Assembly (NCBI GenBank): GCA_029251375.1
Contig: JAQXDL010000040.1
Span: 1 to 64,000, forward strand
DNA from: Pseudomonadales bacterium
GTDB taxonomy: Bacteria > Pseudomonadota > Gammaproteobacteria > Pseudomonadales > Azotimanducaceae
Direction: 5' to 3'
Length of the DNA stretch: 64,000 bases
Positions within the stretch are counted from its first letter, which is position 1. Each line of letters opens with the position of its first letter. The translations under genes were made by a program, and so were the position numbers. Shown here in pieces: positions 56,015 to 64,000 of this stretch. The notes under the pieces were generated by a model. That model searched no databases. It saw nothing but the letters and a program-made list of their open reading frames with translations, and was not told the DNA's origin.

Positions 56015-57085
56015 ATGCAAAAAGCTGTCATAACGGGCATAACTGGACAGGATGGCAGCTATCTTACTGCGCTGTTGCTGGAGAAAGGCTATAGAGTTTT
56101 CGGTACCTTCAGAAGAACGAGTTCTGTCAATTTCTGGAGGCTGTCTGAGCTTGGCGTATTAGATCATCCTAATTTGACGCTAATTGAATATGATGTCACA
56201 GATCTGAGTTCCAGTATTAGGCTGCTGGAAAAAGCCGAGCCTGATGAGTTCTACAATTTGGCGGCGCAGAGCTTTGTCGGTGTCTCTTTCGATCAGCCAA
56301 TTACCACGGCGGAGATAACAGGGCTTGGTGTTCTCAATATTCTTGAAGCAATTCGTATTGTTGATAAGCGTATTCGTTTTTATCAAGCATCAACATCAGA
56401 GATGTTCGGTGAAGTCCAAGAAGTCCCTCAAACTGAAATGACGCCTTTCTATCCTCGTAGCCCTTACGGTTGTGCCAAGCTATTTGCTCATTGGACAACA
56501 ATCAATTATCGAGAATCCTATGACATTTTTGGTGCGAGCGGGATACTGTTTAATCACGAGTCTCCACTGAGAGGCAAAGAGTTTGTAACTCGAAAAATCA
56601 CGGACACCGTCGCAAAGATTGTGCTCGGAGAAGCTACGAAAATTGAGCTAGGTAATATGGAGGCAAAGAGAGATTGGGGCTTCGCGCAGGAGTATGTTGA
56701 GGGCATGTGGCGAATTCTTCAAGCTGACACACCTGATACGTACGTGTTGGCAACAAATAAGACTCACACGGTAAGGGATTTTGTGATTCAAGCTTTTAGT
56801 GCCGGGGGTATTGAGATTGATTTCCAAGGAATTGGCGAAAGCGAGAAGGCTATAGTTACTGGCTTGGAGCGGCGGGAAGAGGATAGGAATAGCTTGCAGG
56901 TAGGAGATGAAGTTGTATCCGTTAATCCGAAATTCTATCGTCCGGCTGAGGTGGAATTGCTGATAGGTGATGCGTCAAAGGTTAAGTCTGAATTAGGATG
57001 GGAGGCGAAGATTGGAATGACTGAGTTAGTAAAAATGATGGTTGATAGTGACATAGATAGGAATAGTAATGGTTTCTCCTTCTAG
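56015..57085 (+). CDS. gmd: GDP-mannose 4,6-dehydratase
   Basis: 356-aa extended SDR that converts GDP-D-mannose to GDP-4-keto-6-deoxy-D-mannose with bound [15 protein letters not shown] (7-17) is the diagnostic Gmd nucleotide loop, STSEMFG holds the catalytic T/S-E (127-129), [10 protein letters not shown] gives Y151/K155, and [17 protein letters not shown] is the classic substrate region. It overlaps the reductase gene by 17 bp. The pair makes GDP-D-rhamnose rather than GDP-fucose because an Rmd-type reductase and no Fcl follows. Confidence 0.96.
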   Translation: MQKAVITGITGQDGSYLTALLLEKGYRVFGTFRRTSSVNFWRLSELGVLDHPNLTLIEYDVTDLSSSIRLLEKAEPDEFYNLAAQSFVGVSFDQPITTAEITGLGVLNILEAIRIVDKRIRFYQASTSEMFGEVQEVPQTEMTPFYPRSPYGCAKLFAHWTTINYRESYDIFGASGILFNHESPLRGKEFVTRKITDTVAKIVLGEATKIELGNMEAKRDWGFAQEYVEGMWRILQADTPDTYVLATNKTHTVRDFVIQAFSAGGIEIDFQGIGESEKAIVTGLERREEDRNSLQVGDEVVSVNPKFYRPAEVELLIGDASKVKSELGWEAKIGMTELVKMMVDSDIDRNSNGFSF

Positions 57086-57971
57086 AGTTTTAATCACCGG
57101 TGCTGATGGTTTTACCGGCAGGCACATGGCAGAAGAGATGACCCAGCATGGGTACGAAGTTTACGGTACGGTTCTTTCTGGTGAGTTGGGCTCCAGAGAG
57201 TTCAAAGTGGATTTGCTCGATCATGATCGTTTGAGAGATGTTGTCGAAGAAGTCGCACCTTCAATAGTGATACATCTGGCTGGAATTTCGTTTGTTCATG
57301 GCAGTAATTTTCAAACCATGTACGGGGTCAATATTGTAGGGACAAGAAACCTGCTTTCTGCGCTAAGTATGGCAAAACTGTCGATTGAACGTGTCTTGTT
57401 ACCGAGCAGTGCAGTTGTTTACGGTAATGTTAGTCAGCCTTTGATCAGTGAGAGTTGTAAAGTTATTCCAACGAATGACTATGGCGTGAGCAAGGTCGCG
57501 ATGGAAATGATGGCGAAGAACTGGTTCGATGATTTGCCGATAACGATTACTCGACCATTTAATTATACTGGCCTAAATCAAGATTCAGTGTTCGTTATTC
57601 CAAAGATAGTTGACCATTTTAAGTTGAAAAAAAAGGCGATCGAACTTGGCAGTAGAAATGTAAGAAGAGAGTTTAATGATGTGAGGGACGTTTGTGGCAT
57701 CTATCGGAAGCTTTGTGATTCTGAGCGAGCAGTTAGTCAGACTGTAAATGTTTGTTCGGGGAGGCCCATTTGTTTAGACGAGGTTATTGATCGTTTGGAG
57801 ACCATTACCGGTTACAAAATCGAGCGCGTTTTGAATTCGGATTTTGTTCGAACAGGTGAGATAGATACCTTGGCAGGTGATAGTGCGTTCTTGAATGATT
57901 TAATTGGTAGCGAGCGTCTTATAAAGTTCGAGGATACGGTTGAGTGGATGCTACAAGATTTAGGTGTTTAG
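57069..57971 (+). CDS. rmd: GDP-6-deoxy-D-mannose reductase (GDP-D-rhamnose synthesis)
   Basis: 300-aa [15 protein letters not shown] (9-20) forms the nucleotide loop, LPSSAVVYG the serine site, and Y138/K142 in DYGVSK the active pair. [19 protein letters not shown] is like that in Rmd proteins. It follows and overlaps gmd, so the expected step is reduction of GDP-4-keto-6-deoxymannose to GDP-D-rhamnose, a precursor of D-rhamnan O-antigens (as in the Pseudomonas common antigen). Another 4-keto-6-deoxy sugar reductase, giving GDP-6-deoxy-talose, is the main alternative. Confidence 0.85.
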   Translation: MVSPSRVLITGADGFTGRHMAEEMTQHGYEVYGTVLSGELGSREFKVDLLDHDRLRDVVEEVAPSIVIHLAGISFVHGSNFQTMYGVNIVGTRNLLSALSMAKLSIERVLLPSSAVVYGNVSQPLISESCKVIPTNDYGVSKVAMEMMAKNWFDDLPITITRPFNYTGLNQDSVFVIPKIVDHFKLKKKAIELGSRNVRREFNDVRDVCGIYRKLCDSERAVSQTVNVCSGRPICLDEVIDRLETITGYKIERVLNSDFVRTGEIDTLAGDSAFLNDLIGSERLIKFEDTVEWMLQDLGV

Positions 57972-58011
57972 GTTAACGTTTCAGCGCCTAGGAGCCTAAA
58001 TCGAGTTTTTT
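57957..58011 (+). terminator. Possible terminator at the end of rmd
   Basis: GATTTAGG (57957-57964) pairs with CCTAAATC (57995-58002) across a 30-base loop and is followed by six T. The long loop makes it weak. The rmd stop codon lies within the loop. Confidence 0.25.
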
Positions 58012-58012
58012 A

Positions 58013-59263
58013 TTATTTTCTAAATTTCGCGACTAATTTTCTCAACGGTGATGAATATCTCCATATCGTTGATGCTTCGATGGATGTGATCGCATGATGT
58101 GCTAGAGACAACTGCCTATCTCGCTCTATTATAACCTCTATGAAAGCTTTGTCTCTGTTCTCTAACTCCTCTAACTGAACATGGGATTGATGAAGGGCAA
58201 GTTTCTGTGCGACGTATTCCTTGTTTAATCGTTCAAAGTCTTGACGCACATTTGAAAGTGACTCATCTAAGCTGATAGCCCATTTAGTGCGAGCTTGGTA
58301 TTCCTTGTTTAATCGTTCAAAGTCTTGACGCACATTTGAAAGTGACTCATCTAAGCCCATAGCCCATTTAGTGCGATCTTCTAATTCCTCACTCAGTTTG
58401 TGATATTTTTCTTGAGTGTCTACTAGGTCATCTAGGACAGCCTCTGCAGATTCTGATCTTAATTTTAGTTGTCTTATTAGGTCGGTGTTATGCAAATTGG
58501 TGTTTGTGAGGGCGGCTTCTAAACGAATTACTTGCTCACTTTCTTCTAGCTTCACTTCAAATGTACTGCCTATTAATGTCGTGACTTCGAGGTCTGAAGC
58601 AAAAGCGATATTGTAATGCGGGTTTGGAAGAGAAATAGATTGGTTTGTATTCTCGAAATTCGATTCTTTTCTAAACGTGAGAAAGCTAGCTTCACCTTCC
58701 TCTGGAATAATGCTGGAGCCGTAAGTTAGCCGCTGCGCTGAAAGTTGCACGTACTTGAAGTAACTTTGTAGGAGGGTGAAGAACTCTTCTTTGTAAAGCT
58801 CTTTGACATGAAACTTATTTTCGTACCCGCGCTTTTCTGAGTATTCCAATTTGTCTGGGCTAGAAATTATGCATAGCCCGTCTGCTTTCATAACTCTCTT
58901 TATTTCCCCCATCATTTCTAAGTGCTGGTCATGATGTTCTATTGTCTCGAAGCTAACAACAATATCTACAGAGTTATCGGCAAGAGGAACTCTCGAACAA
59001 TCTCCGTGGAGGTAGGATAAGTTAGTTTTCTGGTATTTTTTCTGAGCGTGACTGACTGCATTTTGGTCGATGTCGACCCCAATTACTTGATTAGCACTCA
59101 TGGCGAGTAAATTGGATCCGTAACCTTCGCCGCAAGCTAAATCTAGCACTATCTTATGCTTCACATAAGTTTGGGCGACTTTGTATCGATGCAGATGTTC
59201 AAGCTCGACATCACCTGCCACCTCGGGAATGTATCGCTCACCTGTCCAATCCAATTTCTGCAT
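58013..59263 (-). CDS. Methyltransferase with long coiled-coil tail (possible chain-length ruler)
   Basis: 416 aa. Residues 1-200 are a class I SAM methyltransferase: VLDLACGEGYGS (39-50), GVDID, and FETIEHHDQHLEMM. From about 235 to 395 the sequence is heptad-like coiled coil; within it RTKWAMGLDESLSNV (297-311) and RTKWAISLDESLSNV (325-339) begin two nearly identical 28-residue units. The C-terminus is STIWRYSSPLRK, an anchor-like segment shared with two other proteins in this window. WbdD, a methyltransferase-kinase of E. coli O9a, uses a coiled coil of defined length to set O-antigen size; the design here is similar but no kinase domain is present. It follows rfbC by 34 bp with AAAAAGG before the ATG, so it belongs to the rfb operon. 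Confidence 0.8.
   Translation of the reverse strand: MQKLDWTGERYIPEVAGDVELEHLHRYKVAQTYVKHKIVLDLACGEGYGSNLLAMSANQVIGVDIDQNAVSHAQKKYQKTNLSYLHGDCSRVPLADNSVDIVVSFETIEHHDQHLEMMGEIKRVMKADGLCIISSPDKLEYSEKRGYENKFHVKELYKEEFFTLLQSYFKYVQLSAQRLTYGSSIIPEEGEASFLTFRKESNFENTNQSISLPNPHYNIAFASDLEVTTLIGSTFEVKLEESEQVIRLEAALTNTNLHNTDLIRQLKLRSESAEAVLDDLVDTQEKYHKLSEELEDRTKWAMGLDESLSNVRQDFERLNKEYQARTKWAISLDESLSNVRQDFERLNKEYVAQKLALHQSHVQLEELENRDKAFIEVIIERDRQLSLAHHAITSIEASTIWRYSSPLRKLVAKFRK
58214..58381 (-). repeat. 84-bp tandem duplication in the coiled-coil gene
   Basis: Two direct copies, 58214-58297 and 58298-58381, differ at about three of the first 83 bases. The unit is 84 bp, or 28 codons, exactly four heptads, so the coiled-coil register is kept. 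The near identity points to a recent event. Confidence 0.93.
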
Positions 59264-59297
59264 GAGAAGCCTTTTTAAGTGTTCAGTTACATTTCTG

Positions 59298-59834
59298 TTA
59301 GGCAGAGAATTCTTTAAGAGTTTTACCTTTTGAGTCCTTTTCAGATACCCTTGGATTGCTTGCGGGCCATTTGATATTTAGCGTTGGATCATCCCATCGA
59401 ATAGTTAGCTCGTCTGACGGATCATAGAAATCTGTACATTTATATAAAAAATCTGCGGTTGAGGATAGTACTATAAAACCGTGCGCATACCCTGGTGGTA
59501 CATAGAGTTGGAGGTGGTTTTCTGCAGATAACTTGACCCCAACCCATTTTCCGAAAGTCGATGACTTTTCGTCAATATCTGCGGCGACATCAAATACCTC
59601 GCCATGACTAACGCTTACTAATTTCCCCTGAGGTTTTGATCTTTGCATATGCAAACCTCTCAAAACACCTAGTGAAGATCTTGAAAAATTGTCTTGTACA
59701 AACTTTTCCTGAATACCAGCGACGCTCTTGTACCTTTCTTCGTGGTAAGTTTCTTTGAAGAAGCCTCGTTCATCGCCGAAGACATCTGGCTCAATGATCA
59801 CTGCGCCTGGTAAATCTGTTTCAGTAACTTTCAT
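59298..59834 (-). CDS. rfbC: dTDP-4-dehydrorhamnose 3,5-epimerase
   Basis: 178-aa cupin enzyme, third step to dTDP-L-rhamnose. Typical motifs: [13 protein letters not shown] near 19-31, [15 protein letters not shown] with H62 as the catalytic base, [10 protein letters not shown], and [10 protein letters not shown] with the active-site tyrosine. It overlaps rfbA by 4 bp (ATGA) and is followed 34 bp later by the coiled-coil methyltransferase gene. Confidence 0.96.
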   Translation of the reverse strand: MKVTETDLPGAVIIEPDVFGDERGFFKETYHEERYKSVAGIQEKFVQDNFSRSSLGVLRGLHMQRSKPQGKLVSVSHGEVFDVAADIDEKSSTFGKWVGVKLSAENHLQLYVPPGYAHGFIVLSSTADFLYKCTDFYDPSDELTIRWDDPTLNIKWPASNPRVSEKDSKGKTLKEFSA

Positions 59835-60712
59835 AAGCTTCGATCACCAATTTCCAGTAGATCAAGTAAGTATTCACCGTAACCACTCTTGCACAGAGGA
59901 GCGGCAAGGACTTCGAGTTGATCATCATCGATCCAACCTTGCCGCCAAGAAATTTCCTCTGGGCAAGCAATTTTCAGACTCTGCCGATGCTCAAGTGTTT
60001 GGACGAATTGTCCGGCTTCGAGTAAAGAATCGTAAGTACCCGTGTCGAGCCACGCCATGCCTCGGCTTAGTATCTCAACAGACATGCATCCTTCATCTAG
60101 ATACATTCGATTGAGATCGGTAATCTCGAGTTCACCACGGGGCGATGGTTTCACGGCTTTTGCTTTTTCTGTGACGGTGTTGTCATAAAAATATAGGCCT
60201 GTAACCGCGTATCGTGATTTTGGTTTTACTGGCTTTTCTTCGATACTGATCGCTTTTTTATTTTCATCAAACTCAACAACACCAAATCTTTCAGGGTCTT
60301 TAACGGGATAGGCAAAGACGGTGGCGCCTGTTTTTGATTCGACGGAATTCTTAAGGATGCTGGTGAAGTTTTGGCCGAAGAAAATATTATCGCCTAGGAT
60401 CAAAGCGCACTCGTCGCCATCCACGAACTTCTCGCCAAGAATAAAAGCGTGCGCGAGCCCCAAAGGTTCTTCCTGAACTTGATACGATAGCTTTAGTCCC
60501 CACTGTTCACCTGTGCCCAAAAGAAGCTCGTATCGACTAGTGTCTAATGGCGTTGAAATAATGAGTATCTCGTTAATGCCGGCTAGCATTAAAGTTGATA
60601 GAGGATAGTAAACCATCGGTTTGTCATAGATAGGCAGCAGCTGTTTTGAAATCGCGAGTGTGGCAGGATGTAGGCGAGTGCCTGAGCCGCCTGCTAGTAT
60701 GATACCTTTCAT
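59831..60712 (-). CDS. rfbA: Glucose-1-phosphate thymidylyltransferase
   Basis: 293 aa. Joins dTTP and glucose-1-phosphate to give dTDP-glucose, the entry to dTDP-L-rhamnose and other dTDP-sugars. The N-terminal [16 protein letters not shown] is the nucleotide loop, [18 protein letters not shown] the sugar site, with LGDNIFFG and ISIEEKP as family landmarks. The protein is the long RfbA/RmlA form. It overlaps rfbB and rfbC by 4 bp on each side. Confidence 0.97.
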   Translation of the reverse strand: MKGIILAGGSGTRLHPATLAISKQLLPIYDKPMVYYPLSTLMLAGINEILIISTPLDTSRYELLLGTGEQWGLKLSYQVQEEPLGLAHAFILGEKFVDGDECALILGDNIFFGQNFTSILKNSVESKTGATVFAYPVKDPERFGVVEFDENKKAISIEEKPVKPKSRYAVTGLYFYDNTVTEKAKAVKPSPRGELEITDLNRMYLDEGCMSVEILSRGMAWLDTGTYDSLLEAGQFVQTLEHRQSLKIACPEEISWRQGWIDDDQLEVLAAPLCKSGYGEYLLDLLEIGDRSL

Positions 60713-61770
60713 TTAATAACCCCTAATCGCTCGCGTTGGTAGTTGCCGGACTGTACATTTTGACACCATTGCTGATTGTCTAAATACCAACTGACTGTTT
60801 TTTGGATGCCCGATTCAAATGTTTCTACAGGTTGCCAATTGAGTTCTTTGTGAATCTTAGTTGCGTCGATTGCATATCTAACGTCATGTCCGGGTCGGTC
60901 TTGAACAAAGGTAATGAGCTCTTCGAAGCGGTTAATGCCATCGGGTTTGTTCTGAATCTTAGTATCTAGAATAGTACATATTTGTTTCACCACATCGATA
61001 TTAGCAATTTCGTTATGGCCACCAATGTTATACGTCTGCCCTGGCACACCGTTTTTCGCCGCGACTAACAGTGCTCTAGCGTGGTCCTCTACATAGAGCC
61101 AATCACGGATTTGTAAGCCATCACCATAAATTGGCAAGGGTTTGCCTTCTAGCGCATTGAGAATCATCAAGGGAACAAGCTTCTCGGGGAAATGATGCGG
61201 CCCGTAGTTATTGGAACAATTGGTGACAATCGTCGGTAAGCCAAAAGTAGTATGCCAAGCGCGCACCAAGTGGTCTGACGATGCCTTGCTAGCGGAGTAG
61301 GGCGAGTTAGGATCGTAGGGTGTATCTTCAGTGAATAATCCTTCACTGCCTAGGCTCCCGTAAACTTCATCGGTGGAGATATGATGAAAAATAAATGCTG
61401 ATTTTTTCTGTTCAGGAAGTTGCGTGTAGTAATCCAAAGCAGCGGCTAATAAATTGTATGTGCCAATCACATTGGTCTGAATAAATGCGCCGGGATTCTC
61501 TATGGACCGATCAACATGCGATTCTGCGGCTAAGTGCATGATGATATCAGGCTGAAATCGGTCGATTGATGCTTTGATGAGTTCGAGATTGCAAATATCA
61601 ATCTGTTCAAACTGGTAACGTTCACTGCTTGAAATCGTTTCGAGGTTTTCAAGATTCCCTGCGTAGGTAAGGGCGTCGATATTCAGAACTTCATCTTGAG
61701 AGTTCGCGATGATCTCTCGAATAACCGCGGAGCCGATAAAACCGGCACCACCGGTGACAATAATTTTCAT
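60709..61770 (-). CDS. rfbB: dTDP-glucose 4,6-dehydratase
   Basis: 353-aa [12 protein letters not shown] (6-14), [22 protein letters not shown] with catalytic T/D/E, and [13 protein letters not shown] with YxxxK identify RfbB. The product, dTDP-4-keto-6-deoxyglucose, is the substrate of RfbC and also of the WecE-like aminotransferase at 35861. It overlaps rfbD and rfbA by 4 bp each. Confidence 0.97.
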   Translation of the reverse strand: MKIIVTGGAGFIGSAVIREIIANSQDEVLNIDALTYAGNLENLETISSSERYQFEQIDICNLELIKASIDRFQPDIIMHLAAESHVDRSIENPGAFIQTNVIGTYNLLAAALDYYTQLPEQKKSAFIFHHISTDEVYGSLGSEGLFTEDTPYDPNSPYSASKASSDHLVRAWHTTFGLPTIVTNCSNNYGPHHFPEKLVPLMILNALEGKPLPIYGDGLQIRDWLYVEDHARALLVAAKNGVPGQTYNIGGHNEIANIDVVKQICTILDTKIQNKPDGINRFEELITFVQDRPGHDVRYAIDATKIHKELNWQPVETFESGIQKTVSWYLDNQQWCQNVQSGNYQRERLGVIK

Positions 61771-62663
61771 GATGTACCTTTAGTTTTTAACGCATCAAGC
61801 ATCTCAATGAGGCCAGCTTCCCAGCTTTGAATACCTATTTTGGGAAAGCATTTCGAGAACTTACTACAATCCATCATCGAGTAATTGGGTCTAACGGCGG
61901 GTGTTGGGTATTCCTGCGTTCTGATAGGTCTAACGATTGGTAAGGATTCAAGTTGTTGTCTTGCTAAACCTTGTTCCATGATTTTAGACGCAAAGCCATG
62001 CCAAGTCGTTATGCCAGAATCGCAGAAGTTGTAGTTGCCCCAAGCCAGAGTACCTTCATTTTTGTATTGTTCTGTCAGCAGTAGCAGTGCACGCGCAATG
62101 TGTCCCGCAAATGTTGGGCTACCGAATTGATCTGCAACCACAGAAATCTCGTCGTTGTCGTTGCCAATTCTCAGCATGGTTTTAACGAAGTTGTTTCCCT
62201 CGATGCCAAAAACCCAGCTGGTTCTAAGCGTAACGAATTTGGGGTTTGCTTCAGAGACGAGTTGCTCACCTGCTAACTTTGTCTTGCCGTACACACTTTG
62301 AGGTGCAGGCGTTGATTCATCTAGGTAAGGCGTTGTCGATCTTCCATCGAATATATAGTCGGTTGAGATATGCAGAATTGGGATGTTTGATTCTGCTGCG
62401 ACAAGAGCGAGGTTTTGAGCGCCTACGGCATTCACCTTGTGGGCAAGCTCTTGATCCGATTCGGCTTTATCTACCGCGGTGTAGGCGGCGGAGTTTATAA
62501 TGATGTCAGCTCGCTCTTTTTCTTGGAGCGCGCGCAGTGCTCCGAGGTCGGTAATGTCTAGATTACCAACGTCTGTGGGAATAATGGAAAAATTGTATTC
62601 AGGTGCCTGACGGCAGATTTCCCAACCAACCTGACCATCGCAGCCAGTTAAGAGAATTTTCAT
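61767..62663 (-). CDS. rfbD: dTDP-4-dehydrorhamnose reductase
   Basis: 298 aa from ATG 62663, where the family start [13 protein letters not shown] lies; the frame can be read from a TTG four codons upstream. GQVG loop, [20 protein letters not shown] and YGKTKLAGE (YxxxK) are the RfbD signatures. It reduces the RfbC product to dTDP-L-rhamnose. It is the first gene of rfbDBAC, all with 4-bp overlaps. Only 28 bases separate its ATG from the 3' end of the tRNA-Asn gene on the same strand, so there is no room for an independent promoter outside the tRNA gene. Confidence 0.96.
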   Translation of the reverse strand: MKILLTGCDGQVGWEICRQAPEYNFSIIPTDVGNLDITDLGALRALQEKERADIIINSAAYTAVDKAESDQELAHKVNAVGAQNLALVAAESNIPILHISTDYIFDGRSTTPYLDESTPAPQSVYGKTKLAGEQLVSEANPKFVTLRTSWVFGIEGNNFVKTMLRIGNDNDEISVVADQFGSPTFAGHIARALLLLTEQYKNEGTLAWGNYNFCDSGITTWHGFASKIMEQGLARQQLESLPIVRPIRTQEYPTPAVRPNYSMMDCSKFSKCFPKIGIQSWEAGLIEMLDALKTKGTS

Positions 62664-62691
62664 GGGTCTGGTCAAATCCTAAAAGAGAATT

Positions 62692-62767
62692 TGGCTCCCT
62701 GACCTGGGCTCGAACCAGGGACCCAATGATTAACAGTCATTTGCTCTACCAACTGAGCTATCAGGGA
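62692..62767 (-). tRNA. tRNA-Asn (anticodon GTT), CCA encoded
   Basis: 76 nt. Acceptor stem TCCCTGA/TCAGGGA, D stem GCTC/GAGC, anticodon stem AATGA/TCATT with loop CTGTTAA (GTT), T stem CCTGG/CCAGG with TTCGAGC loop, discriminator G and a genomic CCA. All stems pair fully. The promoter lies just upstream and rfbD just downstream. Confidence 0.97.
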
Positions 62768-62782
62768 ACATTGAGGGAGCGA

Positions 62783-62811
62783 ATTGTATAGACGTCGACA
62801 GAATCGGTCAA
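62783..62811 (-). promoter_or_regulatory. Sigma-70 promoter for tRNA-Asn (and probably rfbDBAC)
   Basis: Leftward TTGACC (62811-62806), a 17-bp spacer, and TACAAT (62788-62783), five of six matches each. The predicted start near 62776 is nine bases before the tRNA, and the discriminator TCGCTCCC is C-rich, as in stable-RNA promoters under stringent control. Confidence 0.75.
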
Positions 62812-62924
62812 CACTCTGTTTAATAAATTCTGCCAACAGTGCGTTGTCAGTAATCAACGCTCAGATACTCTCTTGAAGACGACAGTTGCTGTATCATTCG
62901 GCTTCAAATAAAGATGATCGAAAT

Positions 62925-64000
62925 ATGGAATCACCACTGTTCAAAGTTGTATCGGAATATCAGCCAGCGGGGGATCAGCCCGCGGCCATTGCTAAGATGG
63001 TCGATGGTATTGAATCTGGCCTAGCATCGCAGACTTTGCTGGGAGTGACGGGTTCCGGAAAAACCTATTCAATAGCGAATGTTATCGAGCAGATTCAGCG
63101 TCCGACGTTGATCATGGCGCCAAACAAAACTTTGGCTGCTCAGCTGTATGGCGAGTTTAAAGAATTTTTCCCTCACAACTCAGTCGAATATTTTGTGTCT
63201 TACTATGATTACTATCAACCCGAGGCTTACGTGCCAGCGTCTGATACCTATATAGAGAAAGACTCGGCGATTAATGAACATATTGAGCAGATGCGCCTAT
63301 CGGCAACCAAGGCGTTGCTGCAACGAAGCGATGCGATTGTTGTCGCTTCTGTTTCTTCTATTTACGGCCTCGGTGATCCTGCCGCGTATCTAAAAATGGT
63401 CATGCATTTAGACCGTGGCGATAAGGTTGACCAACGATTCATCCTTCGGCGCCTAGCGGAACTTCAATACACCCGTAATGAGATGGAGTTGCGCCGTGCG
63501 ACTTATCGCGTGCGTGGTGATGTGATCGATATCTTTCCGGCAGAATCTGATAAGGATGCAATTCGAGTTGAGCTGTTTGATGATGAAATCGAAGAAATAT
63601 CGATCTTCGACCCCCTAACAGGTGAAGTACGCCGAAAAGTTGCCAGAATCACGGTTTTTCCGAAATCCCATTATGTGACGCCACGTGAAACGATGGAGAA
63701 AGCGATAGGTAATATCAGGGATGAGTTAAATCTTCGTCTCAAGCAGCTGAAAGATAATAACAAGCTTGTTGAGGCGCAAAGACTCGAGCAGCGAACCCGC
63801 TACGATTTAGAGATGATAAAAGAGTTAGGTTACTGCAATGGTATCGAAAATTATTCTCGTTATCTGTCGGGGCGGGGGCCGGGTGAAGCGCCACCGACCT
63901 TGTATGATTACTTGCCCGACGATGCGCTATTAGTGATGGATGAGTCGCATGTTGGTGTGCCGCAACTTGGTGCGATGTATAAAGGTGATCGCTCCAGAAA
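62925..64000 (+). CDS. uvrB: UvrB, excision nuclease subunit B (5' part, runs off the window)
   Basis: 358 codons to the window end with no stop. UvrB is the damage-verifying helicase-like subunit of nucleotide excision repair. The start is ATG 62925, giving [19 protein letters not shown]. Motifs: Walker A GVTGSGKT (40-47), [14 protein letters not shown], the beta-hairpin [26 protein letters not shown], and the conserved [11 protein letters not shown]-like segment read here as [15 protein letters not shown]. It diverges from tRNA-Asn. I find no clear LexA box upstream. Confidence 0.96.
   Translation, partial: MESPLFKVVSEYQPAGDQPAAIAKMVDGIESGLASQTLLGVTGSGKTYSIANVIEQIQRPTLIMAPNKTLAAQLYGEFKEFFPHNSVEYFVSYYDYYQPEAYVPASDTYIEKDSAINEHIEQMRLSATKALLQRSDAIVVASVSSIYGLGDPAAYLKMVMHLDRGDKVDQRFILRRLAELQYTRNEMELRRATYRVRGDVIDIFPAESDKDAIRVELFDDEIEEISIFDPLTGEVRRKVARITVFPKSHYVTPRETMEKAIGNIRDELNLRLKQLKDNNKLVEAQRLEQRTRYDLEMIKELGYCNGIENYSRYLSGRGPGEAPPTLYDYLPDDALLVMDESHVGVPQLGAMYKGDRSR

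Noticed and set aside
58214-58381. The 84-bp repeat as an assembly artefact
   Set aside because: Three base differences between the copies and exact four-heptad length argue for a real duplication, though long reads would settle it.
15583-62767. Polysaccharide region as a genomic island inserted at tRNA-Asn
   Set aside because: No integrase, no IS element and no copy of the tRNA 3' end near 15583 could be found; the tRNA also looks like the working promoter of rfbDBAC.
62603-62857. Short open frames across the tRNA-Asn gene
   Set aside because: They are read through a fully paired tRNA and its promoter, with no ribosome site and no protein-like composition.
62768-62924. LexA (SOS) box before uvrB
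   Set aside because: No CTG-N10-CAG palindrome of good quality lies in the gap; only loose half-sites such as CTGT and CAG.

Overview
The window comes from a gammaproteobacterium of moderate GC, probably free-living and marine. The gene orders rluB after an scpB-like gene, mtaD-ubiG-yciK diverging from gyrA, gyrA-pheA-hisC-tyrA-cmk-rpsA-ihfB followed by lapA-lapB, and an isolated uvrB are all typical of that class. I cannot place it to genus from sequence alone.

Layout. (1) 1-15582 is a conserved core: the acidic tail of an ScpB-like protein, rluB, the leftward mtaD-ubiG-yciK operon, gyrA, the aromatic/histidine 'superoperon', rpsA, ihfB, lapA, lapB and a small secreted ComEA-like protein closed by a clear terminator. 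Compared with pseudomonads, mupP, serC and aroA are missing from their usual slots. (2) 15761-20973 is a four-gene unit: a TPR-like membrane protein, a CotH-like kinase fused to a beta-helix, a VTC/polyphosphate-polymerase-fold protein and a DUF4956 membrane protein. (3) 21278-59263 is a surface-polysaccharide locus with large glycosyltransferases, a Wzm/Wzt ABC exporter, many methyltransferases, a sulfotransferase, sugar aminotransferases, an MBOAT/AlgJ acetylation pair, polyprenyl-phosphate glycosyltransferases with GT-C-like membrane proteins, a YbhN-like protein and GtrA. It also holds two GMC-like flavoproteins with four cysteines spaced like an iron-sulfur motif, gmd-rmd (GDP-D-rhamnose), and a methyltransferase with a coiled-coil tail. 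(4) 59298-62675 is the dTDP-L-rhamnose operon rfbDBAC, directly behind a tRNA-Asn gene. (5) The window ends inside uvrB.

How it fits together. The likely product is an ABC-exported O-antigen or capsule-like polymer containing D- and/or L-rhamnose and possibly a 4-amino-4,6-dideoxyhexose. It would be decorated by methyl, acetyl, sulfate and lipid-linked sugar side groups. Wzt carries a C-terminal domain of the type that reads the chain end. The coiled-coil methyltransferase resembles the WbdD 'molecular ruler' idea and has a near-exact 84-bp (28-residue, four-heptad) internal duplication. One sigma-70 promoter in front of tRNA-Asn seems to serve both the tRNA and the L-rhamnose genes.

Least explained and most interesting: the CotH/VTC/DUF4956 unit, the paired cysteine-rich GMC flavoproteins in two parallel modules, the coiled-coil duplication, the tRNA-rfb transcript, a truncated aminotransferase remnant, and a 762-bp leader with a promoter and an ops-like element.
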